From assembly GCA_023634235.1 (NCBI GenBank), contig JAMKCF010000002.1, positions 7,634,722 through 7,698,721 of the forward strand: 64,000 nucleotides of DNA, given 5' to 3'. This stretch comes from Pisaster brevispinus (lineage: Eukaryota > Echinodermata > Asteroidea > Forcipulatida > Asteriidae). Below the pieces are notes generated by a model that worked only from the letters and a program-made list of their open reading frames with translations, was not told where the DNA came from and made no database searches. Positions 46,909 to 57,504 of the stretch are shown one piece after another. How positions within the stretch are numbered: the first letter of the stretch is position 1; every line of letters begins with the position of its first letter. Position numbers and translations under genes: made by a program.

Positions 46909-48253
46909 ATGGTATTTTGTGGTTCGACAGAACCGTAATATAAATTAGAGATATTTTTAAATGAATTAGATTGCAGTTCCGTTGAAGGTCACTATAGGAA
47001 GCGCCGCACACCCAAGTCAATGATGTCATTCAAAGAGTACATTCCATGCAATCGGAGCTGCGAAAGAATGAATTCCGAGTATTGTTGGCAAATAAGTTAA
47101 ACGTTGTTGCCAACAAAATCTTCCCTTTTTAATTTAAGTCAACGATGCTGTGGCGATAGATTGTTTATTACAAAACATCAGTGTGACCAATGGGGCTGCC
47201 ATCAGTGGACTTTCCACTGTACATCATTGTGACTCTTCCCCATACTTTACATATACTTAATTACATACCATCCGACGCTCGGCGGCGCAGTTTTATGCTG
47301 AGTTCCCAAAGCTCCTGGAAACTGTTAATTTACAGGTATATAGTAATAGGCCTATGATCATATAGTCGAGGAGATTTCAACCTCCAAGTTGACCACCCGC
47401 AATACTCTGACTCGAAGCGAAGTTAGTGTAGGGCCGATTTCACAAAGCACTGTAAAAGATTCATTTTAAGATGAGTTGTCAGTATCACCATCATAGTGAT
47501 TTGTATTGTGTATCAATTACGACTGATTCCCAGTTAAGATCAATCTGAGCTGATGGTGATCAAAAATATATAAAACGTTTAAAAAGCAAGGTAGGGTCCA
47601 AGTTACATCGCGAGGCTTGTTTAAACAGACTCCAAAGACAAAGATTTAAACTCTGATGTGATGCGGTTAACCGTTTTTTCGGAGTATAATGATCCAGATT
47701 CAGATCCAGATCCAGATTTAACCCTGCTACACCTACCTCTCTTCCTGTTTTCTGTGTTTTACGGGCCTCAAAGTTTCAAAAATTAGTGCAGGACTTCGTC
47801 GTCTTGTTCTTTTATTTAGCAGAAATGACAAAACGAAGTGCTCATGCTGCCTACTAGCCGTGACTGTACAGACTTTTAATAAATACTATCTGTATTTAGG
47901 CTAGAAATGTCCATGCCTACGGAACGTTTCCCCAAATATTCCACTTTGCCACTTTATCTTTTTTTAACAACCTTGAAGATGCTGCGCAAATTAACAAACG
48001 ATGGGGTAGACCAAAATGTTTACACGCGCAAAGAAAACGAACAAGGCGCGACCACAGATATAGAATATAATACCTATAGATATAGAATATTATATATTCT
48101 ATATCTATGATAATACCTAGATCGGCCGCGCGTACATACGCGGGTTCTGGCATGTGCGCAGCTATTGGTACCAAGCGGTCACGTGCTGGTGGTCAAAACA
48201 TTGAACGCGCACTAGACGTGACGAACGCGTTTACGTTTAAAGTGGTGTTGTAG

Positions 48254-49256
48254 CAACCTCGTTCCCAGTGGTGTACGATCTCGACGCGCCATTTTGTTTT
48301 CTTTCCCAGAATGCCTTGCTCGATTGTAACCCCTGGAAGTGTGACTTCAAAATATCCAAATATATTGGATATTTTAATTAGTCCTGTGGTTGATCCATTC
48401 TGTGTTAGAGACTTTGCAGAGCGCGCTATCACGCATGAAGCAGCCTCGCTACCATGGGCAGCGCGCCGTATCGATATCTCTCGTCACTAACCCCTGGTAG
48501 GGATGTACTGAGAAACAACGCTGATTGGCTCCCAAGGGTGACTACTTTGCGTGCACGCTTGTTGAAAACTTTCGAGCGCATGTATGGCGCTTGTAGGAAG
48601 CTTAGTACGCGCGTGTGAAAATGCAAGTATTTTGACGCGATTCCATTTCAAATGAATCATGTTTTTACACGGTCACCCTTAACTACATACAGTTAGACAT
48701 ATCGAAAATCAAAGAAGAATGACAGAGGACCAGTTGCTTTTTGACTTGATGCCTCTTTTATGGGTTACCGTACTTGAGCGCGCGCGTAAAACGGATCGGC
48801 CCAGGCCTAATTAAAATGTGCTAGATTCTAGCACATTTTAATGAACCAATTCCAGGGGTTATGATCGAGCAAGGCATGCTGGGAAAAAATAGCGCGGCGA
48901 GATCGATCACCCCTGGGAACGAGGATGCGCATAAAGTCATGGAGCAACTGGCCCCTCTCATTCTTTTTCGATCTTGTGATACGTCTTTACTGTGTGCAGT
49001 TTAAGGTGACCATGTAAAAACATGATTCATTTGAAATGTATTGCGTCAAAATACGTGCATTTTTACACGCGCGTACTAAGCCCCCGACAAGCGTCCTACA
49101 AGCGTCCTACAAGCGCTCGAATGTTTTCAACAAGCGTGCACGCAAAGCAGAACATTTTGGTTAGCCAATCAGCATTGATTTTCAGTGTTTCCCTCCCAGG
49201 AGGGGTTTAGCGACGAGAGGTATCGATACGGCGCGCTGCCCATGGTAGCGAGGCTG
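48254..49256 (-). mobile_element. CCTCG-family MITE, outer copy interrupted by another copy
   Basis: Left end CAACCTCGTTCCCAG, right end GCCCATGGTAGCGAGGCTG. With the inner element and one 9-bp duplication removed the length is about 507 bp, close to the 491-bp intact copy. Orientation is opposite to the inner copy. It follows the arrangement of the copy at 58.5-58.9 kb but reversed. Confidence 0.75.
48441..48927 (+). mobile_element. CCTCG-family MITE, inner copy with 9-bp target duplication
   Basis: Starts CAGCCTCGCTACCATGGG and ends CCCCTGGGAACGAGGATG, imperfect TIRs of consensus CAKCCTCGYTMCCAKGGG. Flanking CGCATGAAG (48432-48440) and CGCATAAAG (48928-48936) form a 9-bp duplication with one mismatch. 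Internally it has a hairpin TGCTAGATTCTAGCA. No ORF of note. A 9-bp duplication suits Mutator-type elements; superfamily not settled. Confidence 0.85.
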
Positions 49257-49346
49257 AGCAAAAATCATTTTGGTTTAATTTCGTGACTTTCCTCCAGCCG
49301 AATTATTCATACAATTTAATGTAATTAGGCCTTTTAAGGCTAAAGG

Positions 49347-49432
49347 ATGGTTGCAAATTGCTCTGCAGCCATATGTCTCAGCAGAGAAAAGACAAAGGGG
49401 CCCAGAGTCCTTCGTAAGCTGACATACCATAG
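49347..49432 (+). pseudogene. THAP9-like exon 1, first half of THAP finger
   Basis: MVANCSAAICLSREKTKG, ending LTYHR, then donor GTAAGT. Has the first two zinc ligands (C5, C10) and the conserved FHRFP-type junction with exon 2. Found by matching the start of the second copy at 62.44 kb. Confidence 0.7.
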
Positions 49433-49900
49433 GTAAGTAGGCCTACATGTTTATTTAATTGTTAAAATTTTAGCAATTAGCTAATTACTAGCCCAGGTTG
49501 GACTCCTCCGTTGCATACAACGCGACGGAGTCCAGGGTATAAAGCTATCGTACCAATGCGAAAAAATTTATACCAACATTTTTGCATATTTTTACCTCAT
49601 TGGTGAAGCTGAAGCTTTACCCACATATTCCTAGTGTCCTGAACTATCAGCCTGATGGGTTCAGAATTGTTGATTTTATCCTTGGATGACATTATTTGTG
49701 AAAATAAAATGGAAATTTACGTCTCCTCAGTAACTTTCTGTTCAGACTCCGTTTATGAATACTCACACGCAAGCGCGCCCATAGCAAGTTCGCCACACTT
49801 GTTCTAGTCTGGTGCAAGATTCCTCTCGCTTTTTGTCATGATTTTTCCCGCGAGAGGGCGCTATCATCCACGAACCCGCCTGCAAAAGATAGTGCCATCT

Positions 49901-50391
49901 CAGCCTCGCTACCATGGGCAGCGCGCCGTATCGATACCTCTCGTCACTAACCCCTGGTAGGGATGTGCTTAAAAACAACACTGATTGGCCGGCCCCCAAT
50001 GGTCACTACTTTGCGTGCACGCTTGTTAAAAACTTTCGAGCGCATGTATGGCGCTTGTAGGACGCTTAGTACGCGCGTGTGAAAATGCAAGTATTTTGAC
50101 GCGATTCCATTTCAAATGAATCATGTTTTTACACGGTCACCCTTAACTGCATACAGTTAGACTGTATCAAAATCAAAGAAGAATGACAGAGGACCAGTTG
50201 CTTTTTGACTTGATGCCTCTTTTACGGGTTACCGTACTTGAGCGCGCGCGTTGAACGGATCGGCCCAGGCCTAATTAAAATGTGCTAGATTCTAGCACAT
50301 TTTAATGAACCAATTCCAGGGGTTATGATCGAGCAAGGCATGCTGGGAAAAAATGGCGCGGCGAGATCGATCACCCCTGGGAACGAGGATG
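49901..50391 (+). mobile_element. CCTCG-family MITE with perfect 9-bp duplication, in THAP9-like intron 1
   Basis: 491 bp from CAGCCTCGCTACC to GAACGAGGATG. GTGCCATCT occurs immediately before (49892-49900) and after (50392-50400). It is about 95 percent identical by eye to the inner copy at 48.4 kb. This copy defines the ends of the family. Confidence 0.92.
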
Positions 50392-51566
50392 GTGCCATCT
50401 CACTGGGAATAATCAAAACAAAGTCTTGCACCTAGACTACATTCGTTCGCGCTACAAGGAAGTCGATGGAGCCGCTATGCATTTCGCACATGCGCACACG
50501 TGCTTACTCGTCAATCGGTACACGATGTTTAAAACGTTAGCGTGGATGTGCGATTTATTTTCTGGAATAATATCATCCATGAATATATTTATTATTTTTT
50601 GATGCATCAAAAGTGTAGTTATGGCCATGAAGAATATAACAACAGAGTTTCAGCTTCTTAAATCAGGTAAAAATATGAAAAAACATTAGTCAAAAATTGG
50701 TTCGCATTGTAGAGAAGCTTTATACCCAGGACGTCAGTGCAGTGGCACTGACGTCCTACTACTAGGGCTAGCTAATTACCATTGATATGAACTCCATTTC
50801 GGTTATTTATCAGGTTTACTCTTTTCTTTCCTCCATCGTATGCTGTAATGATGATATTCATTGAGACTTTGGGTCTAATACTACTCTAGGCTATAGTCTA
50901 GAGTGTTTATTGCACGGTAATGAATGGGTTTATACGGTGCGATAGTGTAACACAGTATATTGTTGTGTGCTACTTGAGCGGCCGATAACTAAATGTTACA
51001 GATATACAGTAGACGACAGAAAGAGGAAGGCAGACACGTACTGTATACTGGACTGTATCTGTATTTTATTGTATTCTTTCTGGCTGGTGGTTAGACGAAA
51101 AGAAAACTGGATTGGGCCACATGGGCTAACCAGACTACCGAGAAAAGCAGAGAATGAACTAAGAATTAAACTATGGACAATATATAGAGGATTGGTAAAT
51201 CTTGGTCACTGACCGGATAATAGTGGTGGTCAGTACAGGTCCATGGGGGTATCCAGTGGGTCTACCACATGGGTGATTTATGGGCTTGAGTGCATGGTCA
51301 AGGAAGTGGACGGAAGCTTGATAATTGGGGATAATGGGGTTAAGGTTGGAAGGAGGCTGTGTTTCTAATAATAGGGACAATTATACTTAAAATAATTACT
51401 GGTGATGACAGCGAGATTCAGGGTTTACAATAGTATTATTGGGTAGTGGTTGTGATTTTAGTCGTTGTTTAATTAAACTCCTCTCAAGTGATACGTACAT
51501 TGTTTTGTTTAATGCTTGTAAAGAAAAACTCAATTTAAATTTTAAATAATTGTTATTTCACTCCAG

Positions 51567-51753
51567 ATTCCCCCATGAAGACTCAAAACTGATGCGCGAG
51601 TGGGTTCATCGGATAAAAAGGATGCTCCCGAACGGTAGAAAATGGAGTCCCACTTTTGCTGAAGAATGCCTGGAAGTGCGGTGGGGCAAAACCTTCTTTC
51701 GGGATAATGCAGTGCCATCAATCTTCGATGACTATCCCAGTCATTTAAGACCT
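51567..51753 (+). pseudogene. THAP9-like exon 2, THAP finger lacking C-x2-H
   Basis: Encodes FPHEDSKLMREWVHRIKRML, then GRKWSPT directly followed by FAEECLEVRWGKTF. The second copy has KNDRLCSDHFS between these two parts, so about 11 residues with the last two zinc ligands are missing in frame. Confidence 0.75.
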
Positions 51754-52475
51754 GTATGTTATATTTATTGTTTCCTTTGTTAAAACACTTTTATTTTAAA
51801 CTGTGAGTTATTCTATCAACTTAAAATTATGTCAACCTTTGATGAATTCGTAACGTTTTTTAAATTCATACATCCTACTTTAGAAAAACATCAACTTCAT
51901 GGAGGATGAGCCTCAATTACCGGCTCGCAAACGATCACGGACGACGCGATCGGCAGAATCTTCAGCTACGGTCTGCGCTGCAATCGAAGGTCCCCGAACA
52001 TGTACCCTCTGTTGCCAAGATTGACCACATATACGCCCGACCAGCGGAGATGGATTTACCGGAATCTGTTAAAGGTATGAGTACAACTATAGTCAGGTGC
52101 GGATCCAGGGTCTAGAAAGGGGCACACAGCCAAAAGAGGGGGAGGGGAGGGGGTAGAATCACTGTAATTTGTATACAACATAGGTAAACAATTGGGGGTA
52201 TGTACACCCTTGCCTCCCTCAAAGAAAAAAACCTGCACAGGACAGTGAAAAACACGCAGAAATTATGACTTGTAATTTCAGTGATACAAGTTTTAGAAGA
52301 ACTGTCAAAAATAGTAAACATATTAGTTGTTGCAAATGTATTGTCTTCATCGGTAAGCAACAAGGGCAATCCAAACTTGTTTCTCGATAAACAAGGTTAA
52401 AATTTGGGTGTATTTCAAAATAATCTAACGTTCCCTTTTACCAGTGCATTAATATAGAGTGTTTCTTCCTAAAAG

Positions 52476-52965
52476 ATCACATTGCGAGCCTCGAAAATGA
52501 AAAGAAACAGCTCCAACGTAAAACTCGTTGCCTCACCAAGCAAGTGGCGTCAGTTAAGAAACTCGTCACTCTTTTGAAGCAAGAGGGTCTCGTGACTGCC
52601 GAGAAGGTTGGAGTGATGGAATCAGAGTTCTCCAAACTGCAGTTTGAATTCGTCAATAACATGCGCAACTCATCACCCGATGTCCACCAAAGCTACAGCC
52701 CGGAGATCCAGAAGTTCGCACTGTATCTCTACTACTGCTCAACAAAAGCGTACGAGTTCGTCAGGAAAGAAATAAAATTGCCATCTGTTCAAACAGTCAG
52801 AAGGTGGTTGGCAACAACTGCCTGTTATCCAGGGTTTACTCAAGAAGCTCTGGATGCTATAAAAGAGAAGCGAACATCTTCTGATCATGAAACACTTGTT
52901 TGTCTCATGATTGACGGAATGAGCATCCGAAAGCAGATAGAGTTCGATGGATCCCGCTATGTTGG
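52476..52965 (+). pseudogene. THAP9-like exon 4, coiled coil and first catalytic aspartate
   Basis: 163 codons without a stop: a leucine- and lysine-rich coil (ASLENEKKQLQRK), then SPEIQKFALYLYYCSTKAYE, the wing LPSVQTVRRWL, and LMIDGMSIRKQIEF with the first catalytic D. Acceptor CCTAAAAG, donor GTAGGT. Confidence 0.85.
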
Positions 52966-53165
52966 GTAGGTATAGCCGTAGAGCTAGATGGTATAGTAAG
53001 AAAACCACTTGATTCTACCATTATATCAGCTGGGTCCTAACTTTATGTTAATTTGCGAAATTTCAACTATCCGTTCATATGTATTTTTAGCATATGCATG
53101 TTTTTCTGATGATCGTAAAAATATACTAATCGCAGTTTCTCCTCACTTCATTCGCTGATACACAG

Positions 53166-53694
53166 GTACGAAGACCTCGGTTTTGGGCACATCAGTTGTC
53201 GACCTGCTACAGAATGTATAGTCCTGATGGTTGTGGCAATGAATAGTCACTGGAAGCTGCCCATTGGATATTTTCCGGTGGCAGGAATGTGTGCCGAAAC
53301 ACAAGCTAGACTGGTCACCGAAGCTGCGACTCTTCTGTGGAATATTGGCGTGACGGTTGTCTCATTTACTGGTGAGTTTCAAATTATTTTAAACAAAAAA
53401 TGGATAGCTTAGTTAGTGGACTGCGTGTGAAACGATCGAAATAGTCCCCAAACATCAATGACAATTTAATAGTTAATTTCCCGGCAGGTGATGGGCTGAG
53501 TGCAAACTTATCAACAGCTAAGCTCCTTGGGATCGTCTTAGAGCCACCATACAACATGAAGACGTCGTTTCCACATCCATGTGATCCAATGAGAAGAATT
53601 TGGTACATACTTGATGCTTGTCATATGCTTAAGCTTATGCGAAATCTTCTTGCTACCTGGAAAGTTCTTCTGGACGGGGAATCCAATTCATATG
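53166..53694 (+). pseudogene. THAP9-like exons 5 and 6, second and third conserved aspartates
   Basis: Exon 5 (53166-53371) ends VSFTG; exon 6 (53488-53694) starts GDGLSANLSTAKLLG and includes FPHPCDP and YILDACHMLKLMRN. The GT/AG sites and phases are intact. Both blocks are diagnostic of the P-element/THAP9 family. Confidence 0.85.
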
Positions 53695-53786
53695 GTAAGC
53701 CTTTTCTTCTAGAAAGAAATTTGCTTCCCGTTTATATGAAAGTAAAGATACTTATAATTGATGAACCAATTTCCTTATCGTACCAG

Positions 53787-54533
53787 TTCTCTGGCAGTAT
53801 ATCGAGAATCTCGAAAAGACGCAGAATGTCGAAGGACTCCCAGCTGCAATCAAACTTCGCTCCTCCCATGTGCAGTGGCAAAGACAGAAAATGAAAGTGT
53901 CACTCGCGGCACAAACGATCAGCAACTCCGTAGCGACGGGACTGGAGTTCATGAGAGATTTGGGCCGGCCAGAATTTCAGCGCTGCGAGGCAACTGTCAA
54001 CTTCTTGAGAATTGTTGATAGTAAGGCCTAGGTCTTAAAACGCTTTACGATTTGTATATTGAATGTAACGTCAATCTGACATTCGAAACGTAATTAAGGC
54101 CTTCCACATGAGAAAATATCTTAACTTAAAAAAGGGACATACAATTTTATATTAAAATTTACGGAGGGCAGAGATTTTCATTTTAGATTCTGAACGCTTC
54201 CCCTCCTCTTTCCGACCTGCTGATTTATATAGGGCTTGATCCTTTTCGTATTAACATGGGTCTTTTTAAACAAGAAATACCTTTACTTCACAGATTGTTT
54301 GACTTCTGCAACACAAGAAATCCCTTCGCAAAAGGATTCAAAGAGCCTCTTAAACTGGGCAACAAAATGTCTTGGCAGCCATTCATACACAGAGCTCAAC
54401 TCTACCTGATGAATCTTAGGAATATGAGCGGGACACCTGTAATGCACACACGAAAGAAGACTGCCCTGATTGGGTTCCATTCAATCAATCAATGGAATTT
54501 TCTGGCGATCTATGCGAGGGCCCACAACCTAAG
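53787..54533 (+). pseudogene. THAP9-like exons 7 and 8 with damaged donors
   Basis: Exon 7 (53787-54020) has LWQYIENLEKTQNVEGLPAA and QKMKVSLAAQTISNSV; exon 8 (54294-54533) has LFDFCNTRNPFAKGF. Homology requires exon 7 to end GATAG and exon 8 to end CTAAG, but the sequence then continues TAAGG and TTAATG. Using the available GT leaves each exon one base short and shifts the frame. Confidence 0.7.
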
Positions 54534-54686
54534 TTAATGTACGATATTAATGAAAAAAATTAATGACAATTCAGAGGATGACAAGTTGAATGTCCAGATA
54601 ATCAAATCAAAAGTATTTACACCTGTGAACTATATATGTCAAAGTGATAAGCTTATACATCATTTTTGTTTTAATTCAACCTGTAG

Positions 54687-55944
54687 GTATCTCCTAACGT
54701 ACAAGATGAGTCAGGACCACCTGGTACTATTCTTTGGTGCGATCAGGGGTAGAGGTGGGCATAATAATAACCCTTCTGTGACACAGTTCAGGTAAGACCA
54801 ACAAATTACAGGAGAAACTAAAAATAAATAGTGTTGTCGCTATTCATGAAGACAATAAGTGCAATAGCATGTAATGGCATTGTTTTCCCGTATTGCTTTG
54901 TAAACGAGCTTACCGCCAACTTCTTAGGTGCCATATCTCCCCGTCTGTAAATTCCAACTCGACAATACAAGATGGCACAAGACTACTGGATCTATCGCAA
55001 CCATCTCACTCGATGACCACTGCATGTATACACTCGGCTCCTTCGACCCTCAGTGAATTCAACTGTAATGTGGTGGCCTACACATATGTGATCAGAAAGC
55101 TTCTGAAGAATATTACATGCCCTGAGTGCATGGATGCCCTCGTCCAGCAACCATCCACGAAAACTCCACAGCTTTCCCCACAGCTTCATCTGATTCAGCT
55201 CAAAGGTATTGCCAACAATTTTCATTTCTTCCTAAACCGTCGACATTATCTTGTTTACATTGTATAGTTGTATCCCCACACAATTTTTAATGACTTATTT
55301 TATATAATTAATTGTATAATTATTTTGTATTATACAGATAATGGCGGATTAATATACCGGTCTAGCGACACAATGGCTATCTGCAAAGCAGCAGAGAAAG
55401 TATTCCGCATGTTCAACGGTAACAAACCATCGCCCATTGCTCAACTGATGTCCGTCATGGAATGTAGAACATTGCAGGAGTTGGTCGGGAGTGGCGTCTT
55501 CTTGTCGACAGAACACGCTATAGATGCGCCACTTGGTGAGGCTGTCCATGGGGTCACTTTGATGCGCAAAGTAACAAACCAGTATTTGCGCATTAGGTCA
55601 TACGATTACGGTAAGAAGATAACAGGAGAGTTACAGGGCCCCAAAATAAGAAGTGTAAATTCTAAATTGATATTGTTCAAGGGGCAATAAATAAATCTAA
55701 ACGAATAAATGACGCATAATATAGATAGGTTTGTCAGATACTCAAGTATTTTTTTCAGATAAGGCAAACTCATGAAAATTGTAGCCCTACTCTTACTCAC
55801 ATAATGTGATGCGATATCGGACTGAACCTAAACATGTTATGGAATCACTTTGTACTATAACTGGTCTCTTCAGAAAGAAAAACGGCGAGGAGCACTGATA
55901 AAAATGATCTTCTGCTGGAGCAGATTGATGTTCTCAAATTGTAG
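54687..55944 (+). pseudogene. THAP9-like exons 9-12, C-terminus
   Basis: Exon 9 carries YLLTYKMSQDHLVLFFGAIR; exon 10 a cysteine pair in NITCPECMDAL after YVIRKLLK; exon 11 DNGGLIYRSSD and ELVGSGVFLSTEHA; exon 12 ends DVLKL with TAG at 55942-55944. All four are in phase with each other with good GT-AG borders. Confidence 0.8.
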
Positions 55945-56379
55945 CTGTCCGGTGACCCGACTGTTTACATTGTAAAAAGATGGAGCAGGATTTGAAGACA
56001 AATAATTTAGATATTACCAGATTAAATGGTATCAACTCAAACTGGGGAGGGGGAACCTTTTTTGTCATTATCTTCAAAACTCTATCGGCGACATCCGCTG
56101 GGTTTTTCCTGTTCGCATCATAAGGGGTTGTGTCCGACAATTCTGTCTGACGAAGTTTCAGGAGGTGCATAGCCTCGATTGATCTTATTTCGGCAGGCTT
56201 TATGTTAGTTTTAATGGCCTTTGGCCGGCTGATGTATAATTTCTGTTGATAGTTTTTTACTACTGTTCTTGTATTTTTCAGTGTTGTATATTCCATTTTT
56301 AAATATTCTGAAATAATTGTTAACATCTGTACTTTTTACTATTGTAATGCGCATCGTACATATTTTTTTTATGAAACTT

Positions 56380-56425
56380 GCGCATATGAATAAATTATTA
56401 GATTAGATTAGATTAGATTAGAATT
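56380..56425. repeat. AATAAA followed by ATTAG pentamers
   Basis: AATAAATT then five ATTAG units. This resembles the 3' tail of a LINE, and lies just before a LINE ORF2 relic on the plus strand, which would belong to a different insertion. Confidence 0.6.
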
Positions 56426-56489
56426 ATTTATTCAGCCAACGTTAAAAAGTTAAAAACCAAAAACATCGGAAATTGTAGTGCAACTCGAG

Positions 56490-56640
56490 CTCTCTAGATT
56501 TTACATTATAACTGTAATGGTCTGTTTTATGGGTTACCCGACTCTCTTCTTGTTAAAGCTTCAACGGTTTCAAAACTCTGCTGCAAGACTTGTTACTTAT
56601 ACTCGTTCACATGAACCCATTTCTAGAGCAACGTTTAGCG
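56490..56640 (+). pseudogene. LINE (L2/CR1-like) reverse-transcriptase relic
   Basis: Frame one reads YNCNGLFYGLPDSLLVK; the continuation LQRFQNSAARLVTYTRSHEP is in the next frame. This is the classic YCN..LYGLP..L..KLQR.QNSAARL block near the end of CR1/L2/Jockey-type RT proteins. A 1-base shift and loss of flanks make it a fossil. Confidence 0.7.
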
Positions 56641-57023
56641 CAGGCCTAATTACATCCAAACTGATATAATAATACGTAATTGCTTTGTTTTCTTTAATTG
56701 TATAATTCAAATTATGCACGGTCTACGTGCACATTGCAGTGTTTTTATGCTACTACCGGTGAAAAATAAATGACTATAGCCCGTGTTATACTTACACCTT
56801 TGTGCTTATGTTGAGTTTAGGAACTTCGCTTTTTGTCATTTATCCAAGAAATGGGTCTTTAAATTGTGCCACAAACCTGTCAAATAATATAGCCCACCAT
56901 GTGTACTATTCTCCATGTTCATCTTCCGTGCGTTACCACCAGCACGTGACTTTTAGCCGTCCATGAAAAACCAGGAATTTGTGTGTACGGCTTATGGCGC
57001 GTATGTACGCGCGGCCGATCTAT

Positions 57024-57073
57024 GTATTATATTCTATATCTATGGGCGCGACCATAGATATAGAATATAATAC
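57024..57073. repeat. Perfect 22-bp hairpin with 6-base loop
   Basis: GTATTATATTCTATATCTAT plus GG, loop GCGCGA, then the exact complement. GATC follows outside each arm after three unmatched bases. Related sequence is near 48.05-48.12 kb. It seems to be the centre of a repeat bounded by GCGCGTA(C)ATACGC-like sequence. Confidence 0.85.
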
Positions 57074-57312
57074 CTGGATCGGACATGCCTGGGCGCGACA
57101 CGGCAGATCCTTGCCATTTGATTATAGGATTGTCCGTCACGTGATTGCAAATAAAAGTACTATTGCACGCTACATCACTCACCGTGCATTTTTCGTTCCA
57201 TTCACCGTGCATTTTTCGTTCCATCCGAAAAGTACTATTGCACGGTGCGTAAAACATCACTGCGTGCGCGTGTCTTTGGTAATGCAGCAGTGTTAGTGGT
57301 CTACTTGGATAT

Positions 57313-57487
57313 TATATAAAACAAATAATGAATGTTTTTCATTCGTGCAACAGTGCGAATATTTGCATTCGTTGAAAGATGGAATGTCTATTCAACGAGG
57401 CGGAGCCGAGTTGAATGGAACATTCCATCTTTCAAGTCATGAAAATATTCGCACCATTGCACTCATAAACATTCATTATTTGTATAC
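57313..57487. mobile_element. Foldback MITE 1 of a local trio
   Basis: Arms start TATAAAACAAATAATGAATG and end with the inverted CATTATTTGTATA; GAAAGATGGAATGT pairs with ACATTCCATCTTTC. The loop centre is CGAGGCGGAGCCGAG. Confidence 0.8.
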
Positions 57488-57504
57488 TATTTAATTCGAA
57501 CGTT

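Larger units (their letters stand above)
45071..48253. other. Intergenic stretch with repeats only
   Basis: No supported gene. Between about 45988 and 46510 the phrase GAACGAAATAGTATTTC and relatives recur in direct and inverted forms. A hexamer tract GATCCA occurs at 47691-47720. At 48050-48130 inverted ATAGATATAGAATATAATAC-type sequence repeats what is found near 57.0 kb. Confidence 0.5.
49347..55944 (+). pseudogene. THAP9/P-element-type transposase gene, 12 exons, apparently decayed
   Basis: Exons: 49347-49432, 51567-51753, 51884-52074, 52476-52965, 53166-53371, 53488-53694, 53787-54020, 54294-54533, 54687-54791, 54928-55205, 55338-55610, 55874-55944 (about 856 codons). Order of domains: THAP zinc finger (exons 1-2), linker, coiled coil (exon 4), RNase H-like core with LMIDGMSIRKQIEF, GDGLSANLSTAK and LDACHMLKLMRN, then RNPFAKGF, SQDHLVLFFGAIR and the C-terminal block GSGVFLSTEHA. 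P-element-type transposases cut and paste DNA; THAP binds TIR-proximal DNA. Defects seen: loss of the THAP C-x2-H segment in exon 2, frame change with a stop in exon 3, one missing base at the donors of exons 7 and 8, and V in place of the usual E in SQDHLE. Long ORFs and good splice sites elsewhere show decay is fairly recent. A domesticated gene with altered splicing cannot be excluded. Confidence 0.8.

Noticed and set aside
52130..52156. G-quadruplex in THAP9-like intron 3
   Set aside because: Only three clear G-runs; fourth strand is lacking nearby.
49347..55944. Clean domesticated THAP9 gene
   Set aside because: Frame break in exon 3, two donor defects, deleted zinc ligands and loss of the probable catalytic glutamate are hard to reconcile with a fully functional transposase; domestication is not excluded but not supported.
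55934..56326. 130-codon minus-strand ORF
   Set aside because: Overlaps the end of the THAP9-like gene in antisense, has no recognised motif and low-complexity ends; probably chance.
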